This document shows positions 30,550 to 39,223 of a DNA stretch of 53,172 bases, piece after piece (within the stretch, counting starts at the first letter, position 1; each line of letters starts with the position of its first letter). This stretch comes from CAZPLZ01 sp964587525. Lineage in GTDB: Bacteria; Oederibacteriota; CAKKQC01. The stretch lies in contig CAZPLZ010000001.1 of NCBI GenBank assembly GCA_964587525.1, forward strand, positions 1 through 53,172, read 5' to 3'. A program made the position numbers and the translations under genes. The notes under the pieces were generated by a model, which was not told where the DNA came from, did not search any database, and saw only the letters and a program-made list of their open reading frames with translations.

Positions 30550-31674
30550 CTAATCACTCCCGGACAGGCGCAGGCAGACAATGCCGCCTGTCTGATCAGC
30601 CTCGGTCTGCCATGCCGCGATGACGGGCCCCCGGCCTTTGGGCGCAGCGGCAATGACGGGAAAGACTCCCTCGCCCAGTGACACTGGCGCGTCATCGCCG
30701 GGGCTGGCATACATGATGTTCCCGTCGGCTTGCCAGAGCTTATACGATCCACCCGGGCCGAGCCCCACCGCCGGCTGGCGGCCCTCTCCAACGAGGTGCT
30801 CTTTCCCGTCAAGGCGGCACTCGTAGAGCGCATGCTCACGCCGCCAGAATGTCATGACGTTCTTAGGTGAGTTGGCGGCCAGCCAGCCTCCGGCCATCGG
30901 ACACCCATCCAGCTCCCAGGTCCCCTTGCCGAGTTTCAGGGCTTTCCCAAAGGAGTGGCCTCCGTTGGTGGAGGTCGCGAGGTACATGTCCCGTGATCCC
31001 TGAAGCCAGTTGCGCCACATGACATAGAAGTTGCCTTTGGCATCGGCGGTGGCGGATGGATGGCAGCACTGGCAGATCGTTCCAGCCGGTGACTTGTAAA
31101 TCAGGAAATTTTCAGACCAGGTGTTTCCACCATCAGTTGAACGGGAGCCGTAGAGTCTGGTCCCCTTTACCCTGAGATCTAGCCACACCGCCAAGAGGGT
31201 GTTGTCATCTCCGGCGGTAACGGCGTGCATCCCTTCACGGGCAGCTCGATTGACATCGTTGACCTGAACTGGGCTGGCCCACGTGCGCCCCCAGTCTCTA
31301 GAATGCCATGCCAAGAGGTTGCCGTTCTGGCTATCCACGGCCAGGACGGCAATGGTTTGTTCCGTGATGGCCACCTGGGGGCCCCGCCGCATTCCGAGAA
31401 ACGTGTGCTCCAGCCTTCCAACTTCCACCGGTTCGGCATAGGTATTCCCGCCGTCCTTTGAGACGCGGCAAAGGATGACCGTGTGCCTTGGGAGCTCCTC
31501 AAATCTCGACTGACCATACACGATCGCTACCTTGCCGCCAGATCCGACGGCGACCCGTGGCTGCTTTCCCTCGGCGGTGAGCGTCACCACGCGGTCGGCC
31601 AATGAGGCTAGCGGCGGCACCGGGGTGAGGAATGCAGCGAAGGCAATAAGGGAAACTTTGAATTGAGCTTTCAT
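30550..31674 (-). CDS. Secreted BNR/Asp-box beta-propeller protein (sialidase-like)
   Basis: 374 residues with a signal peptide (hydrophobic about 5-24). Asp-box repeats: SKDGGNTYAEP, SRDWGRTWASP, STDGGNTWSEN and STNGGHSFGKA, spaced about 50-60 residues, as in six-bladed BNR propellers. CQCCHPSA with paired cysteines (in the third blade region) is unusual. The catalytic Arg triad and Tyr of true sialidases cannot be confirmed, so it may be a binding propeller. It is followed on the same strand upstream by the dioxygenase gene with a 31-base gap. Confidence 0.7.
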   Translation of the reverse strand: MKAQFKVSLIAFAAFLTPVPPLASLADRVVTLTAEGKQPRVAVGSGGKVAIVYGQSRFEELPRHTVILCRVSKDGGNTYAEPVEVGRLEHTFLGMRRGPQVAITEQTIAVLAVDSQNGNLLAWHSRDWGRTWASPVQVNDVNRAAREGMHAVTAGDDNTLLAVWLDLRVKGTRLYGSRSTDGGNTWSENFLIYKSPAGTICQCCHPSATADAKGNFYVMWRNWLQGSRDMYLATSTNGGHSFGKALKLGKGTWELDGCPMAGGWLAANSPKNVMTFWRREHALYECRLDGKEHLVGEGRQPAVGLGPGGSYKLWQADGNIMYASPGDDAPVSLGEGVFPVIAAAPKGRGPVIAAWQTEADQTGGIVCLRLSGSD

Positions 31675-31705
31675 TCTGGACGGGCGTTAGGGAATCCGCC
31701 CCGAG

Positions 31706-32533
31706 TTATAGATTCGTTGGGAAGGCAGGCTGGCCGGGGTGGCGGGGGCGGATGCCGGCCACCATTAGCCCCGGCCGGCCTAAGCTCTGCCCCTCGGTCT
31801 GCACGTTCTCCGGGTTGCGGTAACCGATGCGCACCAGCCGCCGATTTTTCTTGGTCGTGTTGATGTGTGACCCGTGAATCGTGTGGATGTTGAAACACAC
31901 CACGTCGCCCCGTTTTGCGGGGACCGCGACCGTCTGACCAAATTTATAGACATCTGTCGGCAGGTGCGGGGTGCAGGGACCTTCCGGGGTTTGAGTGATG
32001 TGTTCCAGCGCTCCGCCCTTGGAGGAGCCGTCTAAAAATCTGATCTCCCCATTCTCGTGGCAGGTGTCGTCCAGATGGACGAGCATGTCCACGTATCGAC
32101 CGTCCGTGTGCTTGTAAAACGCCCAGTCCTGGTGCATGGGGAAGGGATGCCCGGTTTCGGGCGGCTTCACATGCATCGTGGAGTGGTGCAGCTCCACGTT
32201 CGGTCCCAGGAGATCGGTCATGGCTCCTGCCAGTTTGGGATTGGCAACCGCGCGCGACCAGGGTTGGGAATAGAAGTGCAGGTCGTGCATGGCCACCAGC
32301 TTAGATTTTTTCTCGGTCTCCTCGTCCATGTACACCTTCCGCCATGGTCCGGTCCACCCGGCTGCGTTCGAGGCCCAGATCTGGATCAGCCAGTCCAGGT
32401 GGTCGGCCAGCTCATCGGTCTCCTGGGGGGTGAATACCTGGGGAATGTGCAGGTAGCCGTGCTCGTGGAAAAATGCGACCTGCTCCCGGGTGAGGACTGC
32501 CAACGGCTTGGTCTCCATCGTCGCCTGAGTCAT
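31706..32533 (-). CDS. Phytanoyl-CoA dioxygenase (PhyH) family protein
   Basis: 275-residue Fe(II)/2-oxoglutarate oxygenase. Double-stranded beta helix with the iron facial triad His134 and Asp136 (MHQDWAF) and distal His220 (IHTIHGSH), and an Arg at about 231-235 for 2-oxoglutarate (KKNRRLVR). HEHGYLHIPQVFTPQE at the N-terminus is typical. PhyH family members hydroxylate many small molecules (ectoine, phytanoyl-CoA, natural products); substrate unknown. A TAAAAT (32543-32548, minus strand) ends 9 bases before the ATG. Confidence 0.82.
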   Translation of the reverse strand: MTQATMETKPLAVLTREQVAFFHEHGYLHIPQVFTPQETDELADHLDWLIQIWASNAAGWTGPWRKVYMDEETEKKSKLVAMHDLHFYSQPWSRAVANPKLAGAMTDLLGPNVELHHSTMHVKPPETGHPFPMHQDWAFYKHTDGRYVDMLVHLDDTCHENGEIRFLDGSSKGGALEHITQTPEGPCTPHLPTDVYKFGQTVAVPAKRGDVVCFNIHTIHGSHINTTKKNRRLVRIGYRNPENVQTEGQSLGRPGLMVAGIRPRHPGQPAFPTNL

Positions 32534-32592
32534 AGCAACCTCATTTTACTGTAGCAAATGGCAAACCGGACCACACCGGCAGGCAAGATGCC

Positions 32593-32598
32593 TATAAT
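32593..32598 (+). promoter_or_regulatory. -10 element of the isomerase gene at 32614
   Basis: Perfect TATAAT, 15 bases before the ATG, leaving room for GGGGTGGAG as a ribosome site. No clear -35. The divergent dioxygenase gene has TAAAAT at 32543-32548 on the other strand. Confidence 0.45.
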
Positions 32599-32613
32599 GC
32601 CTGGGGTGGAGCT

Positions 32614-33405
32614 ATGAAACTCGGCCTGGTCACCTACAACCTCGCGGCCACCTGGGATCTGAAGACGCTCCTCTCCCGGTGTTGCGAAGCGGGCGTTGAC
32701 GGGGTGGAGCTACGGACGACGCACGCGCACGGGGTGGAGCCGACCCTGTCCGCGCAGCAACGTCGGGAGGTGCGGCAACGATGCACCGACGCGGGTATCG
32801 CGATCTGGGGACTGGGGACGGTATGTGAGTTTCACTCCCCTGATCCCGCTGAAGTCCTCCGCCATGTCCGCTCCTGCCAAGACTTCGTGCGCCTGGCCGC
32901 GGACCTGGGTGCCAAGGGGGTGAAAGTGCGTCCTAACGCGCTGCCCGAGGGGGTTCCCCAGGAGAAGACGCTTGCGCAGATTGGCTCGGCGCTGGCTGCG
33001 TGCGGCGAGTTCGCCTCGGACCACGGCGTTGAGATCTGGCTCGAAGTCCACGGCCAGGGCACCTCCCTGCCTGCGAATGTCCGCGCTACGATGGACGCCT
33101 GCCGGCACCCGGCGGTGGGCGTGTGCTGGAATTCCAACATGACCGACCGCGGGCAGGATGGCTCCATCCGCACCTCGTTTGAGCTGCTGCGCTCCTTCAT
33201 CTGGTCGTGCCACATCACGGACCTGGATTCTTCCTATCCCTGGAATGAGCTGTTCGCCCTCCTGGCGCAGACAAGCTACAACCGCTTCACGCTCTGCGAG
33301 TACCCTCAGAGCATGGACCCCGCGGCCGGGGTGAGCTTCTTGATCGAATACCGCCGCCGCTGGCTTGATCTTGTCCGCCAGGCCGGACAGGCGACCACCG
33401 CCTAG
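32614..33405 (+). CDS. Sugar phosphate isomerase/epimerase-like TIM barrel protein (second copy)
   Basis: 263 residues, AP-endonuclease 2-like TIM barrel. MKLGLVTYNLAATWDLKTLL opens strand 1; CCEAGVDGVELRT, KGVKVRPNAL, WLEVHGQG (metal Glu), AVGVCWNSNMTD, SCHITDLD and TLCEYPQSMD (C-terminal Glu) give the probable metal ligands. It is not a close copy of the protein at 8844. Substrate unknown; the dioxygenase, propeller and glycosidase-like neighbours suggest use of an external carbohydrate or natural product. Confidence 0.72.
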   Translation: MKLGLVTYNLAATWDLKTLLSRCCEAGVDGVELRTTHAHGVEPTLSAQQRREVRQRCTDAGIAIWGLGTVCEFHSPDPAEVLRHVRSCQDFVRLAADLGAKGVKVRPNALPEGVPQEKTLAQIGSALAACGEFASDHGVEIWLEVHGQGTSLPANVRATMDACRHPAVGVCWNSNMTDRGQDGSIRTSFELLRSFIWSCHITDLDSSYPWNELFALLAQTSYNRFTLCEYPQSMDPAAGVSFLIEYRRRWLDLVRQAGQATTA

Positions 33406-33443
33406 CGCGGGAGGACGCGGGCAGGACCCGCGCCACTTTTCCG

Positions 33444-34178
33444 CTAAATCGTCTGGTCGATCAGGGTTGCGATCGGAGCGACGCCCACCCCACCTTCTTC
33501 ACGGGCGGTGCGTTCCTGGATAGCCAACTCAAAGGCTTGCCGGGCATGAAGCCGCTGAATTTCTTGTTCCACGACTGCAGTACGGGCGACCCCGCCACGG
33601 GCTGGCCCAGGTGCCGCTGCCGGCTCTGGAACACCCGCCACGGCCCGTCCTCCCCCTGGCTCGATCGGCGCAGCAGGCTGACGTATGGGTTCGGTGAACT
33701 GGACCTCAGGCCTTCTGGGCTCCACCTGGAATTGGGGCTCATCGGCTGCCCGAGCGGGCTCATCCTGAGCTTGCCCTTCGATTCCCCTTAAGGCAATCTC
33801 CGTGAGCCGAACAGGTTCCCGGACAGCCACTTCTTCTAGCTCGGCCAGCATTCGGACGGCTTGCGCACGCCGTGCCGCTTCGATTTCAATACGCCCCCGG
33901 GTTTCGTTCAGGAGTTGAACCAGCCGCTGGGGGATCTGGTTGCGCTGCTCGAGTTCGAGCAGGGCGGGGCGGGCGTTCGCCGGCTGGGACACCGCCCGGG
34001 GCTGGACCGCCTCACGTGGGGTTTCCTGCCGGTTGGGCACGTCCTGCGCAATCTCGGGCCGGGCGGCCTCTCGCTGCCGCACAGGCTCAAAATCTACCCT
34101 CGGACGGTTCGCATCCTGGGTCAGCAGCGGCTGGAGCAACCGCGCTTGGTCATTCTCAATTGGCTGAATGTGTGCCAT
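33444..34178 (-). CDS. Disordered Pro/Ala/Glu/Arg-rich protein of unknown function
   Basis: 244 residues with no signal peptide, membrane segment or recognised domain. Residues 1-75 and 130-195 are rich in Pro, Gln, Arg, Glu and Ala and are probably disordered; residues about 76-125 (QIPQRLVQLLNETRGRIEIE..RAQAVRMLAELEEV) and 200-230 (VVEQEIQRLHARQAFELAIQ) could be helices. It has its own ribosome site (TAAGGTAAGGTAGCG before the ATG). Codon use looks normal for the window, so it is probably a real gene. I do not recognise it. Confidence 0.55.
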   Translation of the reverse strand: MAHIQPIENDQARLLQPLLTQDANRPRVDFEPVRQREAARPEIAQDVPNRQETPREAVQPRAVSQPANARPALLELEQRNQIPQRLVQLLNETRGRIEIEAARRAQAVRMLAELEEVAVREPVRLTEIALRGIEGQAQDEPARAADEPQFQVEPRRPEVQFTEPIRQPAAPIEPGGGRAVAGVPEPAAAPGPARGGVARTAVVEQEIQRLHARQAFELAIQERTAREEGGVGVAPIATLIDQTI

Positions 34179-34236
34179 CGCTACCTTACCTTAACACAAT
34201 TCATTGGATATGTGTTCCCAGAACCCTCTGAAATAA

Positions 34237-34782
34237 CTAATTTTCAGCAGGCGGCTTCTTTTCTTCTTTTTGGGGAGCCGGACTGGTCTGGGTGCCCGGA
34301 AGGGTGAACATATCCGCGCTGAGGTGCTCAACAAAGTCCTTGAATTTCCTGTTCTCCTCAGCGATTTTGCTCTTGTCGGACAGCGCAGCCTTCGTCACGA
34401 CGTTTTCTGTGACGAAGATTGGAGCTTTGAACCGCAACGCCAGAGCCACCGAGTCGGAGGGCCGAGCGTCAATCTCAATTTCCTTTCCCCCAAGCTCTAG
34501 GATGATGTGCGCGAAGTAGGTCCCGGTGCCATTGTGGTCCTGCAGGTCGTTGATGACCACCCGCTGCATCTTCGCATTGAGGTGTTCAATGACTGTCTTC
34601 ATAAGATCGTGCGTGAAGGGCCGCGGGGGGGGGACTCCTTCCATCTCCGATATGATGGCCTGCGCCTCGAAGCCGCCGATATAGATCGGCAGGAAGTGGT
34701 TTTCCTCAATGTCCGTGAGGAGCATGAGGGGAAGCTTCGTATCGGCTTCCAGGGCGATGGTTTTGACCTTCATTTCGACCAT
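34237..34782 (-). CDS. Bifunctional nuclease family protein (DUF151)
   Basis: 181 residues, BFN/DUF151 domain: MVEMKVKTIALEADTKLPLMLLTD, HFLPIYIGGFEAQAI, RPFTHDLMKTVIE, EIDARPSDSVALALRFKAPIFV. Plant homologues have DNase and RNase activity; the bacterial role is not settled. The C-terminal 45 residues end in a Lys/Pro/Glu tail (PQKEEKKPPAEN). It lies after secA on the same strand, with its own promoter in the 60-base gap. Confidence 0.88.
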   Translation of the reverse strand: MVEMKVKTIALEADTKLPLMLLTDIEENHFLPIYIGGFEAQAIISEMEGVPPPRPFTHDLMKTVIEHLNAKMQRVVINDLQDHNGTGTYFAHIILELGGKEIEIDARPSDSVALALRFKAPIFVTENVVTKAALSDKSKIAEENRKFKDFVEHLSADMFTLPGTQTSPAPQKEEKKPPAEN

Positions 34783-34801
34783 GGGCTATCCCTCCACCCG
34801 G

Positions 34802-34830
34802 AACATATCACCTTTTTCTTAGGACTTCAA
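34802..34830 (-). promoter_or_regulatory. Promoter of the bifunctional nuclease gene
   Basis: Minus-strand TTGAAG (34825-34830), 17-base spacer, TATGTT (34802-34807). The predicted leader is about 13 bases and contains GGAGGG as ribosome site. Confidence 0.5.
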
Positions 34831-34842
34831 CTCCAAGGGAAT

Positions 34843-37524
34843 TCAGGCTGCCCCGTGGCATTTCTTGTACTTCTTGCCACTGCCGCATGGGCAGGGATCG
34901 TTGCGGCCGACCTTGGGTATCTCCCGCCTGTAAGGCGTGTCCTTGACTTCCTCACCACCACCGGCCTGCTGGAGTTCATCCGGGGATTGACCAAACTCCG
35001 GAGGAGCACCCGGCGGCAGCGGTCCAAACGTGGCGGCCGCTGGAGAAAGCGCGCCTGCCTGCCCGCGTGCGCTTGAGGGTGGGGATGGCTGCGGTGGGAG
35101 AGCCGCGATGGGCGGTCGCTCCTCGTGTCCCTCGTAGGCGAAGGGTCGCCGGGCCTCTTCGTGCGGCAGGGCAGCCTTAATGTGGAAAAGCACCTCCAGG
35201 GTTTTCTGCTTGATCGAGGAAAGCATCGCTTGGAACATTGCAAACCCCTCACGCTTGTACTCGATGAGCGGATCCTTCTGTCCGTAGGCGGCCAGCCCGA
35301 TGCCTTCCTTGAGCTGGTCCATGTTGTACAGGTGATTTTTCCACTGCGCGTCAATGATGTTGAGCATGACGATGCGTTCCATCTCCCGCATCTGATCTGG
35401 ACCGAATCCTGTTTCCCTCTCCCGGTAGATGTTCCGCAGGCGTTGCGTGAGGTGAGCTGCGACGGCGTCTGGTTGCTCGCGTTCCAGATCTGAAGGGGGC
35501 ACGTGAAGATTGAACACTGCGCGGAGCCAGTCCACCAGAGTTTGGATGGCGCCCTCTGCGGGCGGAGTGTTCTTGGGCAGGTAGGTGCTCACCGCCTCAT
35601 CCACCAGCTCATCCACCATGTCCAGGATCAGACCGGAGATGTCTTCTCCCTCCAGGATGGCGCGGCGCTGGGCATAGATGACTTCCCGCTGCTTGTTCAT
35701 GACGTCGTCGTACTCGAGCAGGTGCTTGCGCAGCTCGAAGTTTCGCGTCTCGACCGCCTTTTGCGCCCGCTCAATGGCCTTGGTCACCCACGGGTGCTCG
35801 ATCACCTCGTCTTCCTGCATGCCCAGCTTACTCATCCAGTTTTGGAGGTTCTCCACGGCGAACAGGCGGAGGAGATCATCCTCCAGCGATAGGTAATACC
35901 GCGAGGCGCCTGGGTCGCCTTGACGTCCGGAACGGCCCCGGAGCTGGTTGTCGATCCGGCGGCTCTCGTTGCGCTCGGTGCCCAGCACGTAGAGCCCTCC
36001 AAGCTCCACCACCCCCGGCCCAAGCTGGATGTCAGTTCCACGGCCAGCCATGTTGGTGGCGATCGTGATCGTCTTGGCCTGGCCGGCCTGGGCGATGATG
36101 TGTGCCTCCTGCTCATGCTGTTTGGCGTTGAGCACTTGGTGCGGCACTCCCCTGCGTTTCAGCATGCTGGAGAGTTTCTCATTCCGCTCGATGGAGGTGG
36201 TCCCCACGAGCATGGGCTGCCCGCGCTCGTAGTGTTCCGCGATGTCCTCGATGATGGCCTTGTGTTTTTCGCGCTCGGTCCGGTAGATCTGGTCTGCCTG
36301 GTCTTCCCGGACCATCGGCTTGTGGGTGGGGATGACGATCGCGTCCAGTTTGTAAATTTCCATGAATTCCTGGGCTTCGGTACGGGCGGTGCCGGTCATC
36401 CCCGCCAGTTTTTCGTACATCCTGAAGTAGTTCTGGAAGGTGATCGTAGCCAGGGTCTGATTCTCTTCCTCGATCTCGGCCCCCTCCTTGGCCTCGATGG
36501 CTTGATGCAAGCCGTCTGACCATCTCCGGCCGGGCATCAAGCGTCCGGTGAACTCGTCCACGATGACCACCTTGCTGTCCTTCACGATGTAGTCCGTCTC
36601 GCGCTTGAAGAGGGTGTGGGCCCGCAGGCCCTGAACCACGTGGTGGAGCACCTCGATGTTCTGTTCGTCGTACAGATTCTCGAGATGTAAGAGTTTCTCG
36701 ACCGTGGACACCCCGTCTTCCGTGAGCGTCACGTTCTTGTGTTTTTCGTCGATCTTGTAATCCGCCTCGGCGCTGAGCTTGGGAATGATCCGGTTGATGG
36801 TGTAGTACTTATCCGTGGACTCCTCGGCGGGGCCTGAGATGATCAGGGGGGTCCGGGCTTCGTCAACGAGGATCGAGTCCACCTCGTCCACGATGCAGTA
36901 GTTAAGCTTGCGCTGTACCATGTACTCTTTCGCCACCGCCATGTTGTCTCGCAGGTAATCAAACCCGAACTCGTTGTTGGTGCCGTAGGCGATGTCAGCC
37001 GCGTAGGCTGCTTGTCGCTCCTCCATCCTCAGGCCATGCAGAATGCACCCGACGGACAGCCCCAGGGACTCATAGATGTTGCCCATGCCCTTGAAGTTCC
37101 CCCTGCCGTGACTGTCCCGCTCGGCCAGGTAGTCATTCACCGTGATGATGTGCACGCCCTTGCCCGTCAGCGCGTTGAGATAGACCGGCAGGGTGGCCAC
37201 CAGGGTTTTCCCCTCGCCCGTGCGCATCTCTATGATCTTTCCCTGATGGAGGATGATTCCACCCATGAGCTGGACATCGAAGGGTCGCTGCCCGATGGTG
37301 CGCTTGGCGGCTTCCCGGATCACGGCGAAGGCTTCAGGGAGCAGCTCGTCCAGCGTTTCGCCGTCCGCTAACCGGTTTCGGAACTCGTCCGTCTTACGGC
37401 GGAGCTCCTGATCGGTAAGCCGTGAAAGGGCAGGCTCAAACTCGTTGATCCGGTCCACGAGCGGCTTCAGCTTCTTGAGCACGCGTTCGTTCCGGTCGAG
37501 GATTCTCGTCAGCCAGGGAAACAT
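34843..37524 (-). CDS. secA: Protein translocase ATPase SecA
   Basis: Motor of the Sec export pathway. 893 residues. Walker A MRTGEGKT, TVNDYLAERD, GTNNEFGFDYLRDNM, Walker B CIVDEVDSILVDEARTP, helicase motif AGRGTDIQLG, RRIDNQLRGRSGRQGDPG, the helical scaffold, and the C-terminal zinc/SecB-binding motif CPCGSGKKYKKCHG. The linker before it (about 820-870) is Pro/Ala-rich. Complete, with ATG at 37524. Confidence 0.98.
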   Translation of the reverse strand: MFPWLTRILDRNERVLKKLKPLVDRINEFEPALSRLTDQELRRKTDEFRNRLADGETLDELLPEAFAVIREAAKRTIGQRPFDVQLMGGIILHQGKIIEMRTGEGKTLVATLPVYLNALTGKGVHIITVNDYLAERDSHGRGNFKGMGNIYESLGLSVGCILHGLRMEERQAAYAADIAYGTNNEFGFDYLRDNMAVAKEYMVQRKLNYCIVDEVDSILVDEARTPLIISGPAEESTDKYYTINRIIPKLSAEADYKIDEKHKNVTLTEDGVSTVEKLLHLENLYDEQNIEVLHHVVQGLRAHTLFKRETDYIVKDSKVVIVDEFTGRLMPGRRWSDGLHQAIEAKEGAEIEEENQTLATITFQNYFRMYEKLAGMTGTARTEAQEFMEIYKLDAIVIPTHKPMVREDQADQIYRTEREKHKAIIEDIAEHYERGQPMLVGTTSIERNEKLSSMLKRRGVPHQVLNAKQHEQEAHIIAQAGQAKTITIATNMAGRGTDIQLGPGVVELGGLYVLGTERNESRRIDNQLRGRSGRQGDPGASRYYLSLEDDLLRLFAVENLQNWMSKLGMQEDEVIEHPWVTKAIERAQKAVETRNFELRKHLLEYDDVMNKQREVIYAQRRAILEGEDISGLILDMVDELVDEAVSTYLPKNTPPAEGAIQTLVDWLRAVFNLHVPPSDLEREQPDAVAAHLTQRLRNIYRERETGFGPDQMREMERIVMLNIIDAQWKNHLYNMDQLKEGIGLAAYGQKDPLIEYKREGFAMFQAMLSSIKQKTLEVLFHIKAALPHEEARRPFAYEGHEERPPIAALPPQPSPPSSARGQAGALSPAAATFGPLPPGAPPEFGQSPDELQQAGGGEEVKDTPYRREIPKVGRNDPCPCGSGKKYKKCHGAA

Positions 37525-37540
37525 GTCCGGGTCATGAACT

Positions 37541-37567
37541 AAAACCCCGCCTCGTGAAGAGGCGGGG
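37541..37567 (-). terminator. Intrinsic terminator downstream of cspA
   Basis: Perfect 9-bp stem CCCCGCCTC / GAGGCGGGG (37545-37553 and 37559-37567) with a 5-base loop, followed on the minus strand by TTTTAG. It lies 74 bases after the cspA stop and 17 bases before secA, separating the two genes. Confidence 0.8.
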
Positions 37568-37640
37568 CTTCAGGAGTACTTCGAAGATTTAAGTGGCCTG
37601 GTCAGATGGTCGTCGTCTCAAGGGCTTACGTCTTCGAGGC

Positions 37641-37847
37641 CTAGGGAGAAATTTTGCTCACGTTGACGGCCTGTGGCCCTTTCGGTCCGTCCACGACTTC
37701 GAACTCCACTTCCTGCCCTTCAACGAGCGATCTGTATCCATCCCCCGTTACATTGGAGAAGTGAACGAAGACGTCGCGTCCGCCTTCTTGTGCAATAAAC
37801 CCGTAGCCTTTCTTGTCGTTGAACCATTTGACCTTTCCATTCTGCAT
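37641..37847 (-). CDS. cspA: Cold shock protein (CspA family)
   Basis: 68-residue single OB-fold RNA chaperone. RNP1 KGYGFI and RNP2 VFVHFS, with GKVKWFND at the start and PKGPQAVNVSKI at the end, the exact family layout. Transcribed from a promoter at 37937-37964 with a leader of about 85 bases, such as cspA genes use for temperature control, and closed by the terminator at 37541-37567, so monocistronic. Confidence 0.97.
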   Translation of the reverse strand: MQNGKVKWFNDKKGYGFIAQEGGRDVFVHFSNVTGDGYRSLVEGQEVEFEVVDGPKGPQAVNVSKISP

Positions 37848-37936
37848 GCGGCCTTAAACCCCCCTTACGTCAGCTAATCCCATCACGTTGCTTTTCCCGC
37901 GCTTAACAACTTAGAGCTGCGCGATTAAACTCAAAG

Positions 37937-37964
37937 ACTATCACAGCCTCCTGCCAAAAGTCAA
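37937..37964 (-). promoter_or_regulatory. Promoter of cspA
   Basis: Minus-strand TTGACT (37959-37964), 16-base spacer ending TGT, GATAGT (37937-37942), i.e. -35 plus extended -10. It gives a leader of about 85 bases before the ATG at 37847. The -35 lies close to the 3' end of the TPR gene. Confidence 0.55.
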
Positions 37965-37969
37965 TGTTT

Positions 37970-38980
37970 TCAGGGTGAAGTAGTGCTCCCGGTCGAAGCC
38001 GCTGGCTTCACTTCAGGTTGCGAAGGTCCGCCGAGCTCCGCCAGGATACTTTCGGCCAGCGTGAGGTTCCCCGGCTTGTACGCACTGTCCAGCTCCGCCA
38101 CTTTCTTGTAGGCCGCGATGGCTTCCTCGACAAGCTCCTTCCCGCCGGCGCCGGCGTTGAGCGACTTCAGGAGTGCGGCGCCCAGGTTGTTCCACGCATA
38201 CTTGTTTTTTGAGTTCAGCTCCGTGGCGCGCCGTGAGTGTTTCAGGGCCACCTGGATCTTGCGCTGCCGAAGCGCGAGCAGCCCCTGAAAGTTGGCAGCG
38301 GCGCTTTTCGCCCTCTTGCCGCGGGCGGTGGCTTCCGAACGTTCGAAATTAGCCTGGGCGAGTGCAGCATCTCCCTCCTGCTCGGCGGCCTCGCCGGCGA
38401 CTTTGTACGTGCTGTAGGTCCCCTCCGCCGCTACGGTTCGGGGTGGCTGGTCAGCCCGCTTGGCGGCGGCCTCAGCCCAGGCCTTCTCCTGGTCAAGGTA
38501 GCCCTGTGCGGTCTTAGCGAATGTCTGGTAGTCCGGATCCAGCTCGGCCACTTTCCCAAAGGCGGATAGCGCGCTATCGAGCGCTTCCTTATCGGATGCG
38601 CCTGCCTCGTACAGGGTGAGATGGCAGGCCCCGAGGTTGTTCCAGGCCACCACGAGCGTGGGGTCAATCTCGATTGCCCGCTTGAGGTGCGGGATCGCCT
38701 GGGCGTACTTACGCCACTTCATGTAGACATACCCCTGCCCGTTGGCCGCGGAGGCCTTGCTGGCAGAGGTCTTGGACGCGCTTTCGGCCTTGCCGTAAGC
38801 GTCCAGGGCTTCTTTGAACTGCGCCGTGTTGAGCGCTTGACTTGCCTGGACGAACAATGGTTTTGCGTCCTCCGCACCGGCTATAGACGCAAGCCCCGTG
38901 AGACCCAGGGGGTCTAACGGGACAAGCAGCAGCGTGAGGAAGAGCCCGATGGTGATTGCTTGAGATCTCTTGTGTGACAT
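37970..38980 (-). CDS. Secreted TPR protein
   Basis: 336 residues: signal peptide (hydrophobic about 9-33), then tetratricopeptide repeats, e.g. ALDAYGKAES, YAQAIPHLKRAIEIDPTLVVAWNNLGACHL, ALSAFGKVAELDPDYQ, and again KHSRRATELNSKNKYAWNNLGAALL and AIAAYKKVAELDSAYKPG. The repeats fall in two similar halves, suggesting an internal duplication. Probably a periplasmic scaffold. Last gene of the rpsU-dnaG cluster, 24 bases after the small membrane protein. Confidence 0.8.
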   Translation of the reverse strand: MSHKRSQAITIGLFLTLLLVPLDPLGLTGLASIAGAEDAKPLFVQASQALNTAQFKEALDAYGKAESASKTSASKASAANGQGYVYMKWRKYAQAIPHLKRAIEIDPTLVVAWNNLGACHLTLYEAGASDKEALDSALSAFGKVAELDPDYQTFAKTAQGYLDQEKAWAEAAAKRADQPPRTVAAEGTYSTYKVAGEAAEQEGDAALAQANFERSEATARGKRAKSAAANFQGLLALRQRKIQVALKHSRRATELNSKNKYAWNNLGAALLKSLNAGAGGKELVEEAIAAYKKVAELDSAYKPGNLTLAESILAELGGPSQPEVKPAASTGSTTSP

Positions 38981-39004
38981 GCTTGTCCTCCTGGTAGCTT
39001 GATG

Positions 39005-39205
39005 TTAATCAAAGGTTCCTAGATGAATGGAGAGCCAGAACACCGGGAACGCGGACACGATCAACGCCGGCGCCAGCACCTCGAACACGTTTTTGTATTC
39101 CGGCGCAACACCCAGCAGATAGAGCACGTAGTAACCGCCCATGAGCATTATGAACCCGCCCCAGAAGGTGTACAGGCCGATCCGGCGCTTGTGTCGTTCG
39201 TCCAT
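39005..39205 (-). CDS. Small two-helix membrane protein
   Basis: 66 residues: basic N-terminus (MDERHKRRIG), helix about 11-32 (YTFWGGFIMLMGGYYVLYLL), short loop, helix about 43-62 (LAPALIVSAFPVFWLSIHL). No recognised family. Spaced 18 bases after nrdR and 24 bases before the TPR gene, so it belongs to the same operon. Confidence 0.65.
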   Translation of the reverse strand: MDERHKRRIGLYTFWGGFIMLMGGYYVLYLLGVAPEYKNVFEVLAPALIVSAFPVFWLSIHLGTFD

Positions 39206-39223
39206 GCTGTCGTGAAGTCCCCT

